Of a stretch of DNA of 64,000 nucleotides, positions 21,701 to 31,342 are shown in pieces. The stretch is from contig JAAOOA010000179.1 in the NCBI GenBank assembly GCA_012861695.1, positions 310,001 through 374,000 on the forward strand, written 5' to 3'. A program made the position numbers and the translations under genes. Below the pieces are notes generated by a model. That model did no database searches, was not told the DNA's origin, and was given only the letters and a program-made list of their open reading frames with translations. Numbering within the stretch: the stretch's first letter is position 1; the number at the start of each line of letters is the position of its first letter. Source of the DNA: Trematomus loennbergii. Taxonomy: Eukaryota > Chordata > Actinopteri > Perciformes > Nototheniidae.

Positions 21701-23599
21701 CATGTTACTTGTCTGTTGAAACAGTGTTGTTGAATGTCTGTTGAATATCAACTGATGACTTATAGAGTGTTAACTATGGACTATCAAATAAAGTGTTACC
21801 TTATATTTTATACTTGCAGTCAATAATGGGTTTGACTTTTGAGCACTATTTAGGCTAGCATGAAAAGCATATAACTTTATTAATGATTGAATTATGCATG
21901 CAAAATTTCACCCAACATGGCTGGCAAGGAAATTAATGTAAGTGGGGTTATTGAACATGATCATACCATGTCACCAGCTCCCTGGTGCTCAGTTTTTTCA
22001 ACTTTACTGGAGGTTCCAGCTTTCTCTTGGTGAAGAAGATCATAGAAATGTCAGTTATTTCATTTAATTAAGTCAATTAGAAATGCTCCAATGTCATTCA
22101 TATTGTCAGTTTTACAAGATCTGCAAAGCATACCCATTGTTTCATTATCCTGGCTTTTACGGGGTTGGTGTGCCTTCAACTCCCTCACCTGATCCAGAAG
22201 ACTTGGCAGCTCTGAGAATACATTGCAGAAAACAAAATTGTTTCAGTATCATTCAGCTGCATCCTTCAAACACCAACCAGTGACATAGGCATATTGGTTA
22301 ATGGTAAATGGATTTATATAGCGCCTTTCTAGTCATCCGACCACTCAAAGCGCTTTACACTACATGCCAATATTCATCCATTCACACACACAATCATACA
22401 CTGAAGGCATTGGCTACCATGCAAGGTGCCACCTGCTCATCATCATCTAAATTCTCAGTCACACACTGAAGTAAAAAGATATGATTCTAAACTGTATTGA
22501 AGTAAACATGTACTATTTTGAATTGTATTTTAGTGAACATGTATTGTTTGAACTGTTTTAAGTAATCCCATATATAATGTCTTCTCACTTACAACTCACT
22601 GACACAGAGATCCTGTTTCACACCCACACAGCTCCTTTTCACCAAAGCACACACATATTCTTTTCAAGGTTCTTTGTGGGCATCATTATATTTGTGTACA
22701 AGGTTTAATTGTATGAGAAAGAATAGTTTATGTGAAAAATCCCATGGAAAATTAAGGGAGTGAATATCGGGGCAGAGATAAAATTGACTTTGACCTTGAG
22801 GAACCTTAGAATCTCACGTTCTGGTCAGAACTCTGATTCGCTGTATTGAACCCGACCAGAAGTGAATCCAACCAGTAAAAACACCTGGGGATGTGAGCAG
22901 CTCACACAGCTCCTCCCCACGGACTCTCTAATTCGCTTCGGAGTAAAATGGGAAGGAAAAAGTCAACTCATCTCCGCCCCAAAATATGAATATGAATACT
23001 GTTGTTTTTGTATGTAAAATGCTTTTTTGTTTGCTGACAGCTGGTCTAGAGACGGTAAACCGCATCACAAGCCTGAAGTCCGTACTTCTCGTTTTCTGAA
23101 AGCTGGTCTGTCTACCTGTAAACCGCATCACAAACCTGAAGTCCGGAGTACTCTGTATAACTAAGTATACGTGTTCTATTTCCTACCAGTAAACTCAGAT
23201 AATTGTTATAACTTTTGATTCCAGTGTTTTCAATTCCTTTCTTTATTAAATAGAGATCAGCATCATTCAACGAACGGCGCGGAGGGGGGGGGGGGGGGGC
23301 GCCTGCCTATCAGCCACCAGATAGGTGTTCTGCTCCAACAACACCGATGGCAAAGCTTTCGGGAGCAATTTGGGGTTCAGTGTCTTGCCCAAGAAACTTC
23401 GACATTCAGGTTCATATTCAGGTGTATTCCGACAAAAAGGGGGGAACTGACCTTGAAAAAGGGAGAGGGTCTTTCGCAACATAGAGTTCTCCCTTTTTAA
23501 CTCCTTCATTTCATATGTGGCGATGTCCAGTTTGGTCTGCAACTCCGATTTGGAGAGAGTCTGGTCCAGCTCACTATCAGAGTCAGTAAGAGGCATGGC
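9709..23599 (-). CDS. BEN-domain protein with N-terminal coiled coil, split by a Merlin insertion
   Basis: Four minus-strand exons join in consistent phase: 23599-23452, 22025-21967, 10102-9895 and 9796-9709. Each has an AG acceptor and a GT donor. The first starts just before an ATG ([12 protein letters not shown]) and encodes a leucine-rich coiled coil ending in LRKTLSLFQ. The third carries [19 protein letters not shown] and [13 protein letters not shown]. The fourth carries [16 protein letters not shown], a BEN-domain ending. BEN domains bind DNA or chromatin proteins. The large intron 10103-21966 holds the complete Merlin element, so the BEN gene predates it. The gene points away from the TNP2 transposase at 24641 and may be the second protein of the same EnSpm element. 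The terminal exon past 9709 was not found. No frame break was seen in the exons read. Confidence 0.6.
10224..10231. repeat. Merlin left target-site duplication
   Basis: TTATATTT here is repeated exactly at 21801-21808, directly outside the inverted terminal repeats. Eight base pairs is the target size expected for Merlin. Confidence 0.8.
10330..10545. repeat. 57-bp subterminal tandem array, left arm
   Basis: About three units carry the near-palindrome GTTGATGATCAAC followed by AGATAAGTAA and GAGTTTAGTTGACTATTAC words. They match in inverted orientation the array at 21190-21460. They are candidate transposase binding sites by position and symmetry. Confidence 0.7.
10642..12887 (-). mobile_element. 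5'-truncated L1-clade LINE
   Basis: The minus-strand reverse transcriptase part starts mid-domain ([16 protein letters not shown]) and runs through [13 protein letters not shown] and the catalytic FADDVIVFL. It continues in a second frame ([32 protein letters not shown]) and ends with a C-terminal Cys/His segment (NHSHIFWNC) and a stop near 10821. Frame changes occur near 12310 and 11270, so it is dead. The 3' end is the T-run at about 10650-10670. Similar TTATTATTTA and TTATTATTTTA words at the two ends look like its target duplication. It interrupts the left terminal repeat of the Merlin element. Confidence 0.8.
13492..17110 (-). CDS. CCDC106-like second gene of the Merlin element
   Basis: Minus-strand exons 17110(?)-17014, 16891-16765, 15625-15368 and 13748-13492 have consensus splice sites and join in one frame. 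The order is: a segment with [19 protein letters not shown]; a middle segment with [14 protein letters not shown]; a long Ser/Asp-rich acidic run followed by a Lys-rich basic run; and a C-terminal segment with [20 protein letters not shown] and [15 protein letters not shown] ending at a stop. The C-terminal pattern resembles CCDC106-like proteins common in fish. The acidic/basic make-up suggests a nuclear, chromatin- or DNA-associated protein. The start codon was not found in the first exon, so an upstream exon is likely. It is transcribed away from the transposase across a short shared intergenic region. No frame break was seen. Its role in transposition is inferred from position only. Confidence 0.6.
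14109..15160. mobile_element. hAT-type MITE in an intron of the Merlin second gene
   Basis: The ends are TAGAGGTGTGGAC and, inverted, TAGAGGTGTGAATC. Flanking octamers ATGAGCAT (14101-14108) and GTAAGCAT (15161-15168) agree at six of eight positions. GCATCGATGC-like words follow both ends. It encodes no transposase in its 1052 bp. Confidence 0.55.
15850..16400 (-). repeat. Unclassified teleost dispersed repeat
   Basis: Read on the minus strand, this has the look of a widespread teleost intronic repeat, with GATATCATATGAAAGTAGATG and GGGTACCCACAAGTC words. It contains a short open frame (15849-16091) with no motif. It lies in an intron of the Merlin second gene. Confidence 0.35.
17111..17294. 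promoter_or_regulatory. Divergent intergenic region of the Merlin genes
   Basis: About 180 bp separate the first readable exon of the minus-strand gene from the transposase ATG at 17295. Both promoters must lie here or overlap these first exons. A CACGTG word lies just inside the lower edge (17105-17110). No clear TATA box was fixed. Confidence 0.35.
17295..20387 (+). pseudogene. Merlin transposase (IS1595/ISXO2-type DDE), four exons, two frameshifts
   Basis: Exons 17295-17473, 18104-18211, 18845-19050 and 19924-20387 have consensus splice sites and matching phases. The N-terminal part holds a zinc-ribbon-like cysteine set ([19 protein letters not shown]). The catalytic core shows Asp in [13 protein letters not shown], Asp in [12 protein letters not shown] and Glu in [16 protein letters not shown], the DDE pattern of ISXO2-like enzymes that defines Merlin. 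[18 protein letters not shown] lies between the first two. Two breaks occur. The A-run at 18973-18980 has eight bases where seven keep frame. One base is missing near 20025-20030, before [13 protein letters not shown]. The stop follows [11 protein letters not shown]. It cuts and pastes the element by acting on the terminal repeats. As read it cannot be translated through, but both breaks are single-base. Confidence 0.85.
20642..20938. repeat. ~76-bp tandem duplication inside the right Merlin arm
   Basis: The words CAACTGTTCAGT, TTTTACTTGTAGT and GCTTTCTTTCTCTGATATGC occur at about 20642-20717 and again at 20863-20938. The sequence between them pairs with the left arm near 12900-13100. Confidence 0.6.
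21190..21460. repeat. 57-bp subterminal tandem array, right arm
   Basis: Four to five units carry GTTGATCATCAACTAATGC and TAATAGTCAACTAAACTC words, in the reverse orientation to the left array. More divergent GTTGAC and GTCAAC words continue to 21760. Confidence 0.75.
21801..21808. repeat. Merlin right target-site duplication
   Basis: TTATATTT, identical to 10224-10231. Confidence 0.8.
22296..23420. repeat. Teleost 'GCGCTTTAC' dispersed repeat, interrupted by a solo LTR
   Basis: The left part (22296-22466) has ATATAGCGCCTTTCTAG, CACTCAAAGCGCTTTACAC and GCAAGGTGCCACCTGCTCATC. The right part (23341-23420) continues with GGGAGCAATTTGGGGTTCAG and GTGTCTTGCCCAAG. Deleting 22467-23340 and one ACAC joins the two into a familiar teleost repeat. 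Confidence 0.6.
22467..23340. mobile_element. Solo LTR, copy A, with 4-bp target duplication
   Basis: It begins TGAAGTAAAAAGATATG and ends TGTTCTGCTCCAACA, the TG...CA form of long terminal repeats. ACAC flanks both sides (22463-22466 and 23341-23344). It aligns along its length with copy B at 57251-58091. A G-run at 23285-23299 is private to this copy. No gag, pol or primer-binding region adjoins it. Confidence 0.65.
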
Positions 23600-23706
23600 C
23601 TGAAAAGACAAACATTCACAAGAAAAATCAGACACAATGTTTATGCTTGAAATGCTATCAGGCTCAGTATTATTATTAATTCTACAAAATGTTCTGGCTA
23701 GCTTAA

Positions 23707-24090
23707 AGGTGGGGTAGGTAAGTTTGAGAAACCGGCTCGAGATACACTTGTTGTTATATTCCATGGAATGCTCTTAACATCCTGATAGCAATGAATATCT
23801 GAAGTGCTTTGACAAGAATCCATAAATAAATATCATCTGTGGAAGCTGTAGTACTGTAAAAAGCACGACCAATCATCTGAGCCGGCCCGGCTAAAATAAC
23901 TGGATGGCCTACCTGCCTGTCAGCCTTCCATCTGTGCACAAACTTATCTGGTGCCCTCATTGGTCATGTGTGTGTTCGTGTGTGTTGGAGGAGGGGCTCT
24001 GTGAGGAAGTGGCAGATTTTCTCCGGTTGTGTATTTTCAAATTCTAGCGATCTCGAGCCGGTTTCTCAAACTTACCTACCCCACCTTTAA
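23707..24090. mobile_element. TTAA-flanked MITE, copy 2, intact
   Basis: This uninterrupted copy shows the full inverted ends (AGGTGGGGTAGGTAAGTTTG and its complement) with TTAA outside each. It lies between the divergent BEN and TNP2 genes, where it could affect their shared upstream region. Confidence 0.7.
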
Positions 24091-24282
24091 GCTAAATAGC
24101 ATTACACACCACCAAAGTGTCCTAATTCAAAACCTTATTAGCGGCTTGTCACTAAAATGAGAAAATAAAGACTTTGGGGCCTTCACTTTAATCAGCATCA
24201 GGTAGCAAATAAGCCACAGGAGTTGCATCATGTATTCACTGTCAAATAGCCTAAACTGTACACACACTGCAACGTCTCTCTC

Positions 24283-24317
24283 TCACTCACTCACTCACTC
24301 ACTCACTCACTCACTCA
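24283..24317. repeat. (TCAC)n microsatellite
   Basis: About eight to nine uninterrupted TCAC units. Confidence 0.85.
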
Positions 24318-24640
24318 CACGGAGATGATATGCGAGTAGTGGTGGCAGTCTGGCAGGTGAATAAAATCATGCAGCTATAAACTGCTTTTTTAGTTTGAAG
24401 AAGTGACCATCTTTCTGAGCTCAGCTGCCTTTTTCCCCATAGAGAAACGCACACAAGTATTCCACAGATTGCAAGAAAAAGGGAGCGTTGCCACAAACCA
24501 TTCAATGTTAGTTTTCATGAGGATGTATCCTTCCTTAAACCAAATTGTATTTTCGGCATTTAAAAATATCTGATGCTTTACTTAATGTGTTCTTATTGTA
24601 GGATCCCACAGTGATCCCACACTGCAGGTCTACTTCAGCA

Positions 24641-27112
24641 ATGGCTTCTGAGCCAGATGATGGCACAGAGATGGTGAGTTATGTGGGCCATTGTTGATAT
24701 TCTATAACATAATAAACAATGAAGTCATTATGTGACCCTTAACCATGACCTTTCCTCTTGCGCAACCATCAGACCAAACTTTCAATTTTAGCATTTCTGT
24801 ATCTCAAATACCGTTTGTTACAATTTTTTCACAATTTGCAGTTAACATTCTTGTCCTCTAGAGAAAGAAAGCTATTGATTTGTGTGAGCCCATCACCTTT
24901 CCTCTAGCGCCACCATCCACCCATTCCATCCAAATACTATTTATTATTATTTTATTATTATCTGAATATTTCTTACGGTTATTTGTTTTCAGAATGAAGA
25001 AATGTTGTATCCAGGTGCAACAGTGACACAGGGGCAGGGCCTTCTAGCTGTGATGATCTTTGCTCTGCGTCATCATCTAACTGGAGCTGCCCTGAGTGAC
25101 TTACTGGGTTTAATGAATTTGCTCGTCCCTAACCTCGTCCCTGCATCCAAGTATCTCTTCAAGAAGTCTTTCGGTGATCCGGCTGTGTCAAGCGTGGCTC
25201 ATTTTTACTGTGAGGTCTGTCAACATTACATTGGTAAAGATCCTGATGATGGCTCATGTTCACACTGTGGCACCTCCTTTAACACGACAACGAGTGCCAA
25301 AAGGGGAAACTTCTTCCTAGCTATATCACTGAAGGACCTCCTAAAAGACACTCTTGAGAACCATGGTATAGACTTAATACCTAAATCTATTAGGCATGCA
25401 CATGACAACATTAAGGATTTGATGGATGGGAAGATTTACCAAAAGTTGCTCAAAAAGGTAAATTGGCTGAAGATGATCTTACACTCTTGTGGAACTGTGA
25501 TGGCGTGCCAATCTTTAACTCCTCTAATTACTCAATTTGGCCACTTCAATTTACAATCAATGAACTCCCCTGCATACAAAGGAAAGAGAATGTGATGGTT
25601 GCAGGACTTTGGTTTGGCCCTGAAAAACCTAGGGTGGACACATTTTTAAAGCCGTTCATTGATGAATGTTGCGATCTTGCCCAAAACCCATTTGAATGGA
25701 AAGACAGACAGGACACCACTCACTCCTCCAAAGTGTTCTCTTTGGTTTGCTCCTCTGATGCCATTGCCAGGCACTACTCCGGAATTGCAAACAGTTCAAT
25801 GGGGAATATGGTTGTGACTGGTGCTTACACCCTGGTGTGGTTATGCCAAAGGGCAGGGATTCATAAGGTCTTATGTGTATGATGAAGAGCAACAAGTGAA
25901 GAGGACACACAATGAGTTCAGAGACAATGCAGTTAAGGCCGTTCAATCTGCTAGCCCACAAAATGGAGTTAAAGGATTGTCCATGCTTTTTATGCTTCCC
26001 CTGTTCAACATCGTTTTGGGATTTGTCCCCGATTACATGCATTCTGTGCTGCTTGGTGTGTGCCGACAGCTTATGTCTCTGTGGTTGGACACGTGCAACT
26101 GTTTGAATCCATGGTATTTAGGTCGAAAGATTGCACAGCTAGACTCTCGTCTTCTCTGTCTGAAGCCACCTAAAGAAATAGTCAGAACACCACGGTCACT
26201 GCTGACTCGGAAGTTCTGGAAGGCATCTGAGTGGCGGGCATTCCTTCTCTTTTATTCCATCAGCGTTCTGCCAGGTATCCTTCCACCTGCATTTTTGCAA
26301 CATTATTTCTTATTGATGTTTAGTATTCACATTTTGCTACAAGAATCAATATCACCACATGACCTCCAACTTGCTAACAATGCCTTGACACTCTTTGTAG
26401 TAAAGATGGGACAACTGTATGGCCAAGAAAATGTCTCTTTCATCAATGAATCCATCTCACTGATAGTGTCCTGAACTGGGGACCTCTCTGGGCGACATCG
26501 TCATTTAACTTTGAGAGCAATAATGGATTCCTAAAGACTCTATTTAATGGTACCCAGTATGTCCCAAAACAGATTTGCCAGCTATTTGTCCTTTGGTGAC
26601 ATACCCAAACAACTTTGTATTGTAGGTTTTGACCCACATTCTGATTTTGGTTTGTTTCTAGGCAAGCTTGCTGACAAAAGACTTTTAAAGGAAGGATTGG
26701 CACTTTCACAACTCTTGGAAAATCATCTTCACTTGTTCTGACAATATCTATACAATTAGCTGCAGAAGAACTTCTGAATAGAACAGTTCCTGTCAAAACA
26801 GTAGAGTCATATGACCGCTTTGTCAATGGAAACATGGTTTTTCATACTGCAAACTATCGTCGGTCAGAGAAAAGGAATAACACTGTGGTCAAACTCAAGA
26901 ATGAATCTTGTGGAGAAATACTGTTATTTTTGCTACTAAAATGTAATTGTGTTTGCACATCAAACTGTTTGTGTCAGACCATTCCAGTTGTTGTGGTCCA
27001 GCTGTATGACAAGAAGGCTGATAGTTTGTTCATTATCGAAGTCTTGGCATCACATCAAAGAAAGTGTGCACTAAAGTCGAGAGGACAAGGCGAACCAAGC
27101 TTTTTTCCTTAA
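24641..27112 (+). pseudogene. EnSpm/CACTA-type (TNP2) transposase, frame-broken
   Basis: Exon 24641-24673 starts at an ATG (MASEPDDGTEM) and joins in phase to 24993 onward. A Cys4 zinc site follows (YCEVCQHYIG then CSHCGTSF), then DGVPIFNSSNYSIWPLQF, VAGLWFGPEKPRVDTFLKPF, GFVPDYMHSVLLGVCR, RKFWKASEWRAFLLFYS and FNFESNNGFLKTLFNGTQ. This order is that of animal EnSpm TNP2 proteins. Frame changes fall near 25455 (an A-run one base short), near 25845, and near 26450 where residues are also missing; a last in-frame block follows at 26834-27112. The protein would cut CACTA-type ends. It is transcribed away from the BEN gene; both may belong to one element. Confidence 0.8.
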
Positions 27113-27905
27113 CGATATCCGTTGTAAATGTATGTATGTAGATGGGTGGCTTGTACCTCTTCCCAACAGTAATGAAAGGGATTAGGTCTTGTCAGGGTGC
27201 CCACGCGTCTTAGAAAACAGCCTGCCGTATGTTTTATACGGTTATATATACGGTTTTAGACGGTCGGGCGGTGAGAGTAACTTGCGGTGCTCTCAATAAA
27301 GATGAATTGAAACGCTTATCTAGCGTGTATAAACTGCCACTCGCAGTGCTCTCAAACCATTACTTTTAGCGGGTATAACAATGTAGCCTATTGTATATAT
27401 TTATTATATACTATTTATTATATACTATGTATTACTATTACTATTTATATCTATTTATATACTATTACTATCTTATTTATTAATGCCAATCTTCTGGCTT
27501 TTACAGCTGATTTCTAACTGCATGTTAACTAGAGCAAACGCTCACCACTTTCTCTATTCAACGTCCGACACAAACAAACCTCTGACCTCGCCTTTGATTA
27601 CTTGATCAAAATGAATTTGTGTATAAAAGCAGATGGTTTGTCTTCGACAAGTCGCAGTCAGTGTGTTTGTGTGTGTATAAAAGAGGCCAAAGCTAAGACT
27701 ATGCACTTTGTTGTAAATTGTTTTATGTCAAATCAGTGAAACTGACCCCACAATGCATTGAATAAAACATAAAACAATACCTGCTTTTTGCCTTTTTTGG
27801 GTATTTTTCTTCTTCAGATATCGTGATGTATCATAGATGATTGTCTTGCAATGTATCGAGTATCGCAGAATTGCTGTATCGTGATACTATAAAAACAACT
27901 ACAGA
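27113..27905. other. Downstream of TNP2; MITE debris, no gene
   Basis: Contains a hAT-like end (CAGGGTGCCCACGCG near 27197), AT-rich sequence with TATTTATTATATACTA words, and TATCGTGATAC and ATCGAGTATCGC words like those near 2521-2610. No coding region was seen. Confidence 0.4.
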
Positions 27906-28072
27906 ACACTATATATTATATACTATAGTAGTACTATTTAAAATAATATAGGAATAATACGGAAATTACACCAACAAAAAACACTATAGTAATACTTTTA
28001 CAAACACTATAGTAATCATATGCATTCACTATGACGATATCATACTATTACTATAGGAGTGTTCTATAGTGT
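27906..28072. repeat. CACTATAG-rich segment flanked by direct repeats
   Basis: CACTATAG words recur as at 8651-8990. AAACAACTACAGAA lies on both sides (about 27893 and 28081). It may be an EnSpm subterminal region or a small independent MITE. Confidence 0.45.
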
Positions 28073-28138
28073 GTTCAAAAAACAACTACAGAAACACCAT
28101 TGGCTGTAACACTAGGAACATGTGGGCGGGACTAAGGA

Positions 28139-29866
28139 CAATGACTGACTACAAAGGAGCAGCGGGGGTGCTGCGGGAGTGTCTGCGTGCGCATCTCTCC
28201 CAGATGAGCTAAACAGTTTTTTTGCACGCTTTGAGAGCAGCCGGGCTGTGGAGGTACAGAGGGACCAGGAGCTACACTGCCCTTTTGTTTTAAATAGGGC
28301 AGATGTGTGTAAATCCTTTAAAAGGGTTAACCCACACAAGGCTCCTGGACCTGATGGCATCCCTGGCCGTGTTCTCAGGGTGTGTGCAGTTCAGCTGGCA
28401 GAGGTGTTCACAGACAGGTCCCTGCTGCAGTCTGTAGTCCCCACATGTTTTAAACATTCCACTATCGTTCCTGTCCCGAAAAAGACAATCATCACCTGCC
28501 CCAACGACTACCGCCCAGTAGCACTCACCTCCATCATAATGAAGTGCTTTGAGCGGTTAGTCAAATTATTCATCACCTCCTCCCTCCCTGAATCTCTGGA
28601 CCCCCTGCAGTTTGCCTACAGAGCAAACAGGTCCACAGACGACGCCATAGCCCTCACCCTCCACACTGCCCTCTCACACCTGGACCCGAAGAACAGGAAC
28701 ACATATGTGAGAATGCTGTTCATTGACTACAGTTCAGCATTCAATACCATTGTGCCCTCCAAGCTGGCCATCAAGCTCAGAGACCTCGGGCTCAACAGCG
28801 CCCTCTGTGACTGGATCCTGAACTTCCTGACGGGCAGACCCCAGGCAGTGCGGGTGGGAAACATCACATCCTCCACCCTGATTCTCAACACCGGCCCCTC
28901 AAGGCTGCGTGCTCAGCCCTCTCCTCTACTCCCTGTTCACCCACGACTGCGTGGCCACACACAGCTCCAACACCATCGTGAAGTTTGCTGATGACACGAC
29001 CGTATCGGCCAGATCACAGACGATGACGAGACGGCGTACAGAGAGGAGGTCGAAAACCTGACATCTTGGTGCCAGGATAACAACCTCCATCTCAACATCA
29101 GCAAAACAAAGGAGCTGATTGTGGATTACAGGAAGCAGCAGGGAGAGGGACACGCCCCCATCGCCATCAATGGGACTACGGTGGAGAGAGTCAAAAGCTT
29201 CAGGTTCCTTGGGGTCCACATCACTGAGGACCTGACATGGTCTCTTCACACCACCACCATCACCAAGAAAGCTCGACAGCGGCTCTTCTTCCTCCGCAGG
29301 TTGAGGAGGTTCAAAATGGATTCCAGGATACTCTGCAACTTCTACAGGTGCACGATAGAGAGTATCCTCACTGGCAGCATGACGGCCTGGTACGGCAGCT
29401 GCACCGACCTCGATCGTAAGGCTTTACAGAGGGTGGTGAAAACTGCACAGCACATCACCAGGACGGAGCTGCCATCCATGGAGGACCTTTACTCCCAGCG
29501 GCTCAGGAAGAAATCACTACGGATTATCAAAGACCCCCATCACCCCAGCCACAAACTGTTCTTTCTGTTGCCGTCTGGCAGACGTTACCGCAGCATCCTG
29601 GCAAGGACAAGAAGATTCGGAGACAGTTTCTTCCCGCGGGCAGTGAGACTGTTAAAATTGAACTGTTGAAACAACTTCAAACATTCATCTGCTACTCAGT
29701 AGTATGTATCTAATACCTAATATATATATATCATTCCAATAACTTGTATATAGACTCGTACTGCACTATTCCACATCATAACTTTATTTCATTTTTATAA
29801 CTATTATTATTTTTGTATTGCTCATGCTCTTATTGTTATTATGTTATTATGTTGCATTGTTGGAGA
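28139..29866 (+). mobile_element. L2/CR1-group LINE, 5'-truncated, frame-broken
   Basis: The plus-strand reverse transcriptase carries [70 protein letters not shown] and the catalytic KFADD. It continues as KSFRFLGVHITEDLTWS and LLPSGRRYRSI to a stop near 29669. One frame change lies between NTG and LSPLL-like residues near 28895, and another near 29000. The N-terminal endonuclease is absent. The 3' untranslated part reaches about 29866 and is abruptly joined to the Harbinger partner gene. Confidence 0.8.
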
Positions 29867-30434
29867 AGCCAGACACCAACGCGAGCACAGACACCAATGC
29901 GAGCACAGACACCAACACGACCACAGACACCAACACGAGCACAGACACCAACGCCGAGTGCCAGCTCGACACCGCTGCGTGTGGTTCTAGGTAAGAAATA
30001 GGCTGGAATTGTGACTTTAAAAAAACAACTTTAGACCATCCATCGTCAGTAAGTAAAATAAGCTGTACCACTGTGTGGGAATGCTCTGTTACAAGTAAAG
30101 TAACTAGCTAGTAAGCAGCTAGTATCTAGGGCCAGAACTTTTCTTAATTCATCCTTACTGTTGTTCTGTTTATACATTTTATTCTTATCCTTTTGTGACC
30201 TGTACCTGTCCTGTGTTTTTTCATTCTTATTGCTATAATTATCTTGTCACCCAGACAAGAGGAACCGAGGAGGAGAGGATCTGGCCCTGCAGGAACGGCA
30301 ACTGGCCCAGCAGAATCAATGCCATGCCTTTTTTATGCTGCTGCGCTGCAACCAACATTTCTTATTTTTAAGTTACGATGCCATGCCTTTTTTATGCTGC
30401 TGCAAGAAAACACTTCCCAAATTGTGTTAAATAA
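29867..30434 (+). CDS. 3' exons of a Harbinger-associated Myb/SANT-like partner gene
   Basis: Exon ~29867-29991 (GTAAGA donor) joins in phase to an exon after the TTGTCACCCAG acceptor at about 30255. The first is an 18-bp repeat coding Thr-Pro-Thr-Arg-Ala-Gln units. The second codes RNRGGEDLALQERQLAQQNQ, then FFMLL, as in the C-terminal helix of fish Myb/SANT (trihelix) proteins carried by Harbinger. AATAAAG lies near 30430. A 26-bp segment (ATGCCATGCC and TTTTTTATGCTGCTGC) is duplicated at about 30318 and 30379 and alters the tail. The 5' exons are missing, cut off at the LINE. It converges on the deleted Harbinger transposase at 31343. The family call is from composition and context. Confidence 0.45.
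29871..29955 (+). repeat. 18-bp coding tandem repeat
   Basis: About five units of GCGAGCACAGACACCAAC with small changes, in frame with the exon above. Confidence 0.75.
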
Positions 30435-30844
30435 AGTACTTATTTGACTTATCTTATTGCTTGTTGATAAATAATTGCACCCACCAGCGATCACACAGAA
30501 AGATGGCATCATCTAGGCGTCCCTCTGCAGTCAGAAATATCATAAACACCATCGTCCACAAAGCACTGTACAGGGTTTATGGATTTAAGAGAATACTTAT
30601 CACAGTGAAACCTTTATCATCTGTTGCAATTAAAGCAAATAAGAGAATAAATACTTGGTTAAATAATACATTTTAACTCTTCAGCAGGACAACTCTGCAT
30701 ACTGTTTGAAATTGAGTTTGCTAGCTTAAGGTCCTCCTCTAAAACATAACATTACATATTTTGTAATGGTATTAAGAATACATGATAAATACATGTAGTA
30801 AAAATTACTCAATTGTAATACCCTCGTTGTGCTAGACTCAAACA

Positions 30845-31056
30845 CTTTGCTTATATATTTCAAAGAGAAGAGAACAAAAGAAAACACCTATACAAAGAAA
30901 GCGGTGCACAGCGCTTAATATTTACTTGCACTATATTTCTGTTGATCTGGGTTATTGTGTTGCACTGTTGGAGGAGCCTGTGACCTAAGATGTTCATTGT
31001 CATAACTACACTAGCTATGTTCGTATGACAAAATAAAAAACCTTGAACCTTGAGGC
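30845..31056 (+). repeat. L2-group LINE 3' end
   Basis: The sequence TTGCACTATATTTCTGTTG, then GTTGGAGGAGC and ending AATAAAAAACCTTGAACCTTGA resembles the 3' tail of fish L2-group LINEs. The 3' part of the LINE ending near 29866 has the same GTTGGAG segment. Confidence 0.5.
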
Positions 31057-31342
31057 TGTGTCTTTCAGACAAAACTTGCATTTATGAATATAGTTCTGCT
31101 GTGTTTTACACTTTTGTATTTATGTTTATAGTTTGCTTTGATATTTGCTTAATTTATTAGATTATTATTATTATGGGGGCAGTACTGGTGCTTGAAATTC
31201 AAATATTTACTAAATAGTCAATTCTGATAACATTTTTTTGGTTTAAATAATTTGACAAACACATGTATGTGAAAAAGAAAAGATGTATTTATGTTCAATA
31301 CAATACAATGAATATTTAGGTATTACATTATACATTCTAGGT

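Larger units (their letters stand above)
10232..21800. mobile_element. Merlin DNA transposon, 11.6 kb, with two divergent genes
   Basis: Both ends read inward as GGTAACACTTTATTT, followed by AGTCCATAGTTAACACTCTATAAG-type sequence in inverted orientation. Exact 8-bp TTATATTT duplications flank it. The terminal repeats are long: right arm about 20702-21800; left arm 10232-10641 plus about 12888-13100, interrupted by an L1 LINE. Each arm holds a tandem array of about 57 bp. Inside are an IS1595/ISXO2-type transposase on + (17295-20387) and a second gene on - (13492-17110). A hAT MITE (14109-15160) and an unclassified repeat (about 15850-16400) are later additions. Without the L1 and the hAT MITE the element would be about 8.3 kb, far larger than single-gene Merlins. 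Confidence 0.85.

Noticed and set aside
22467..23340. Intact endogenous retrovirus
   Set aside because: Only LTR-like sequence is present; no gag, pol or env coding region adjoins either copy.
8651..28072. CACTATAG...CTATAGTG as exact EnSpm ends
   Set aside because: The pairs tried share only about 8 bp and are not flanked by matching 3-bp duplications; kept only as a hypothesis for the block.
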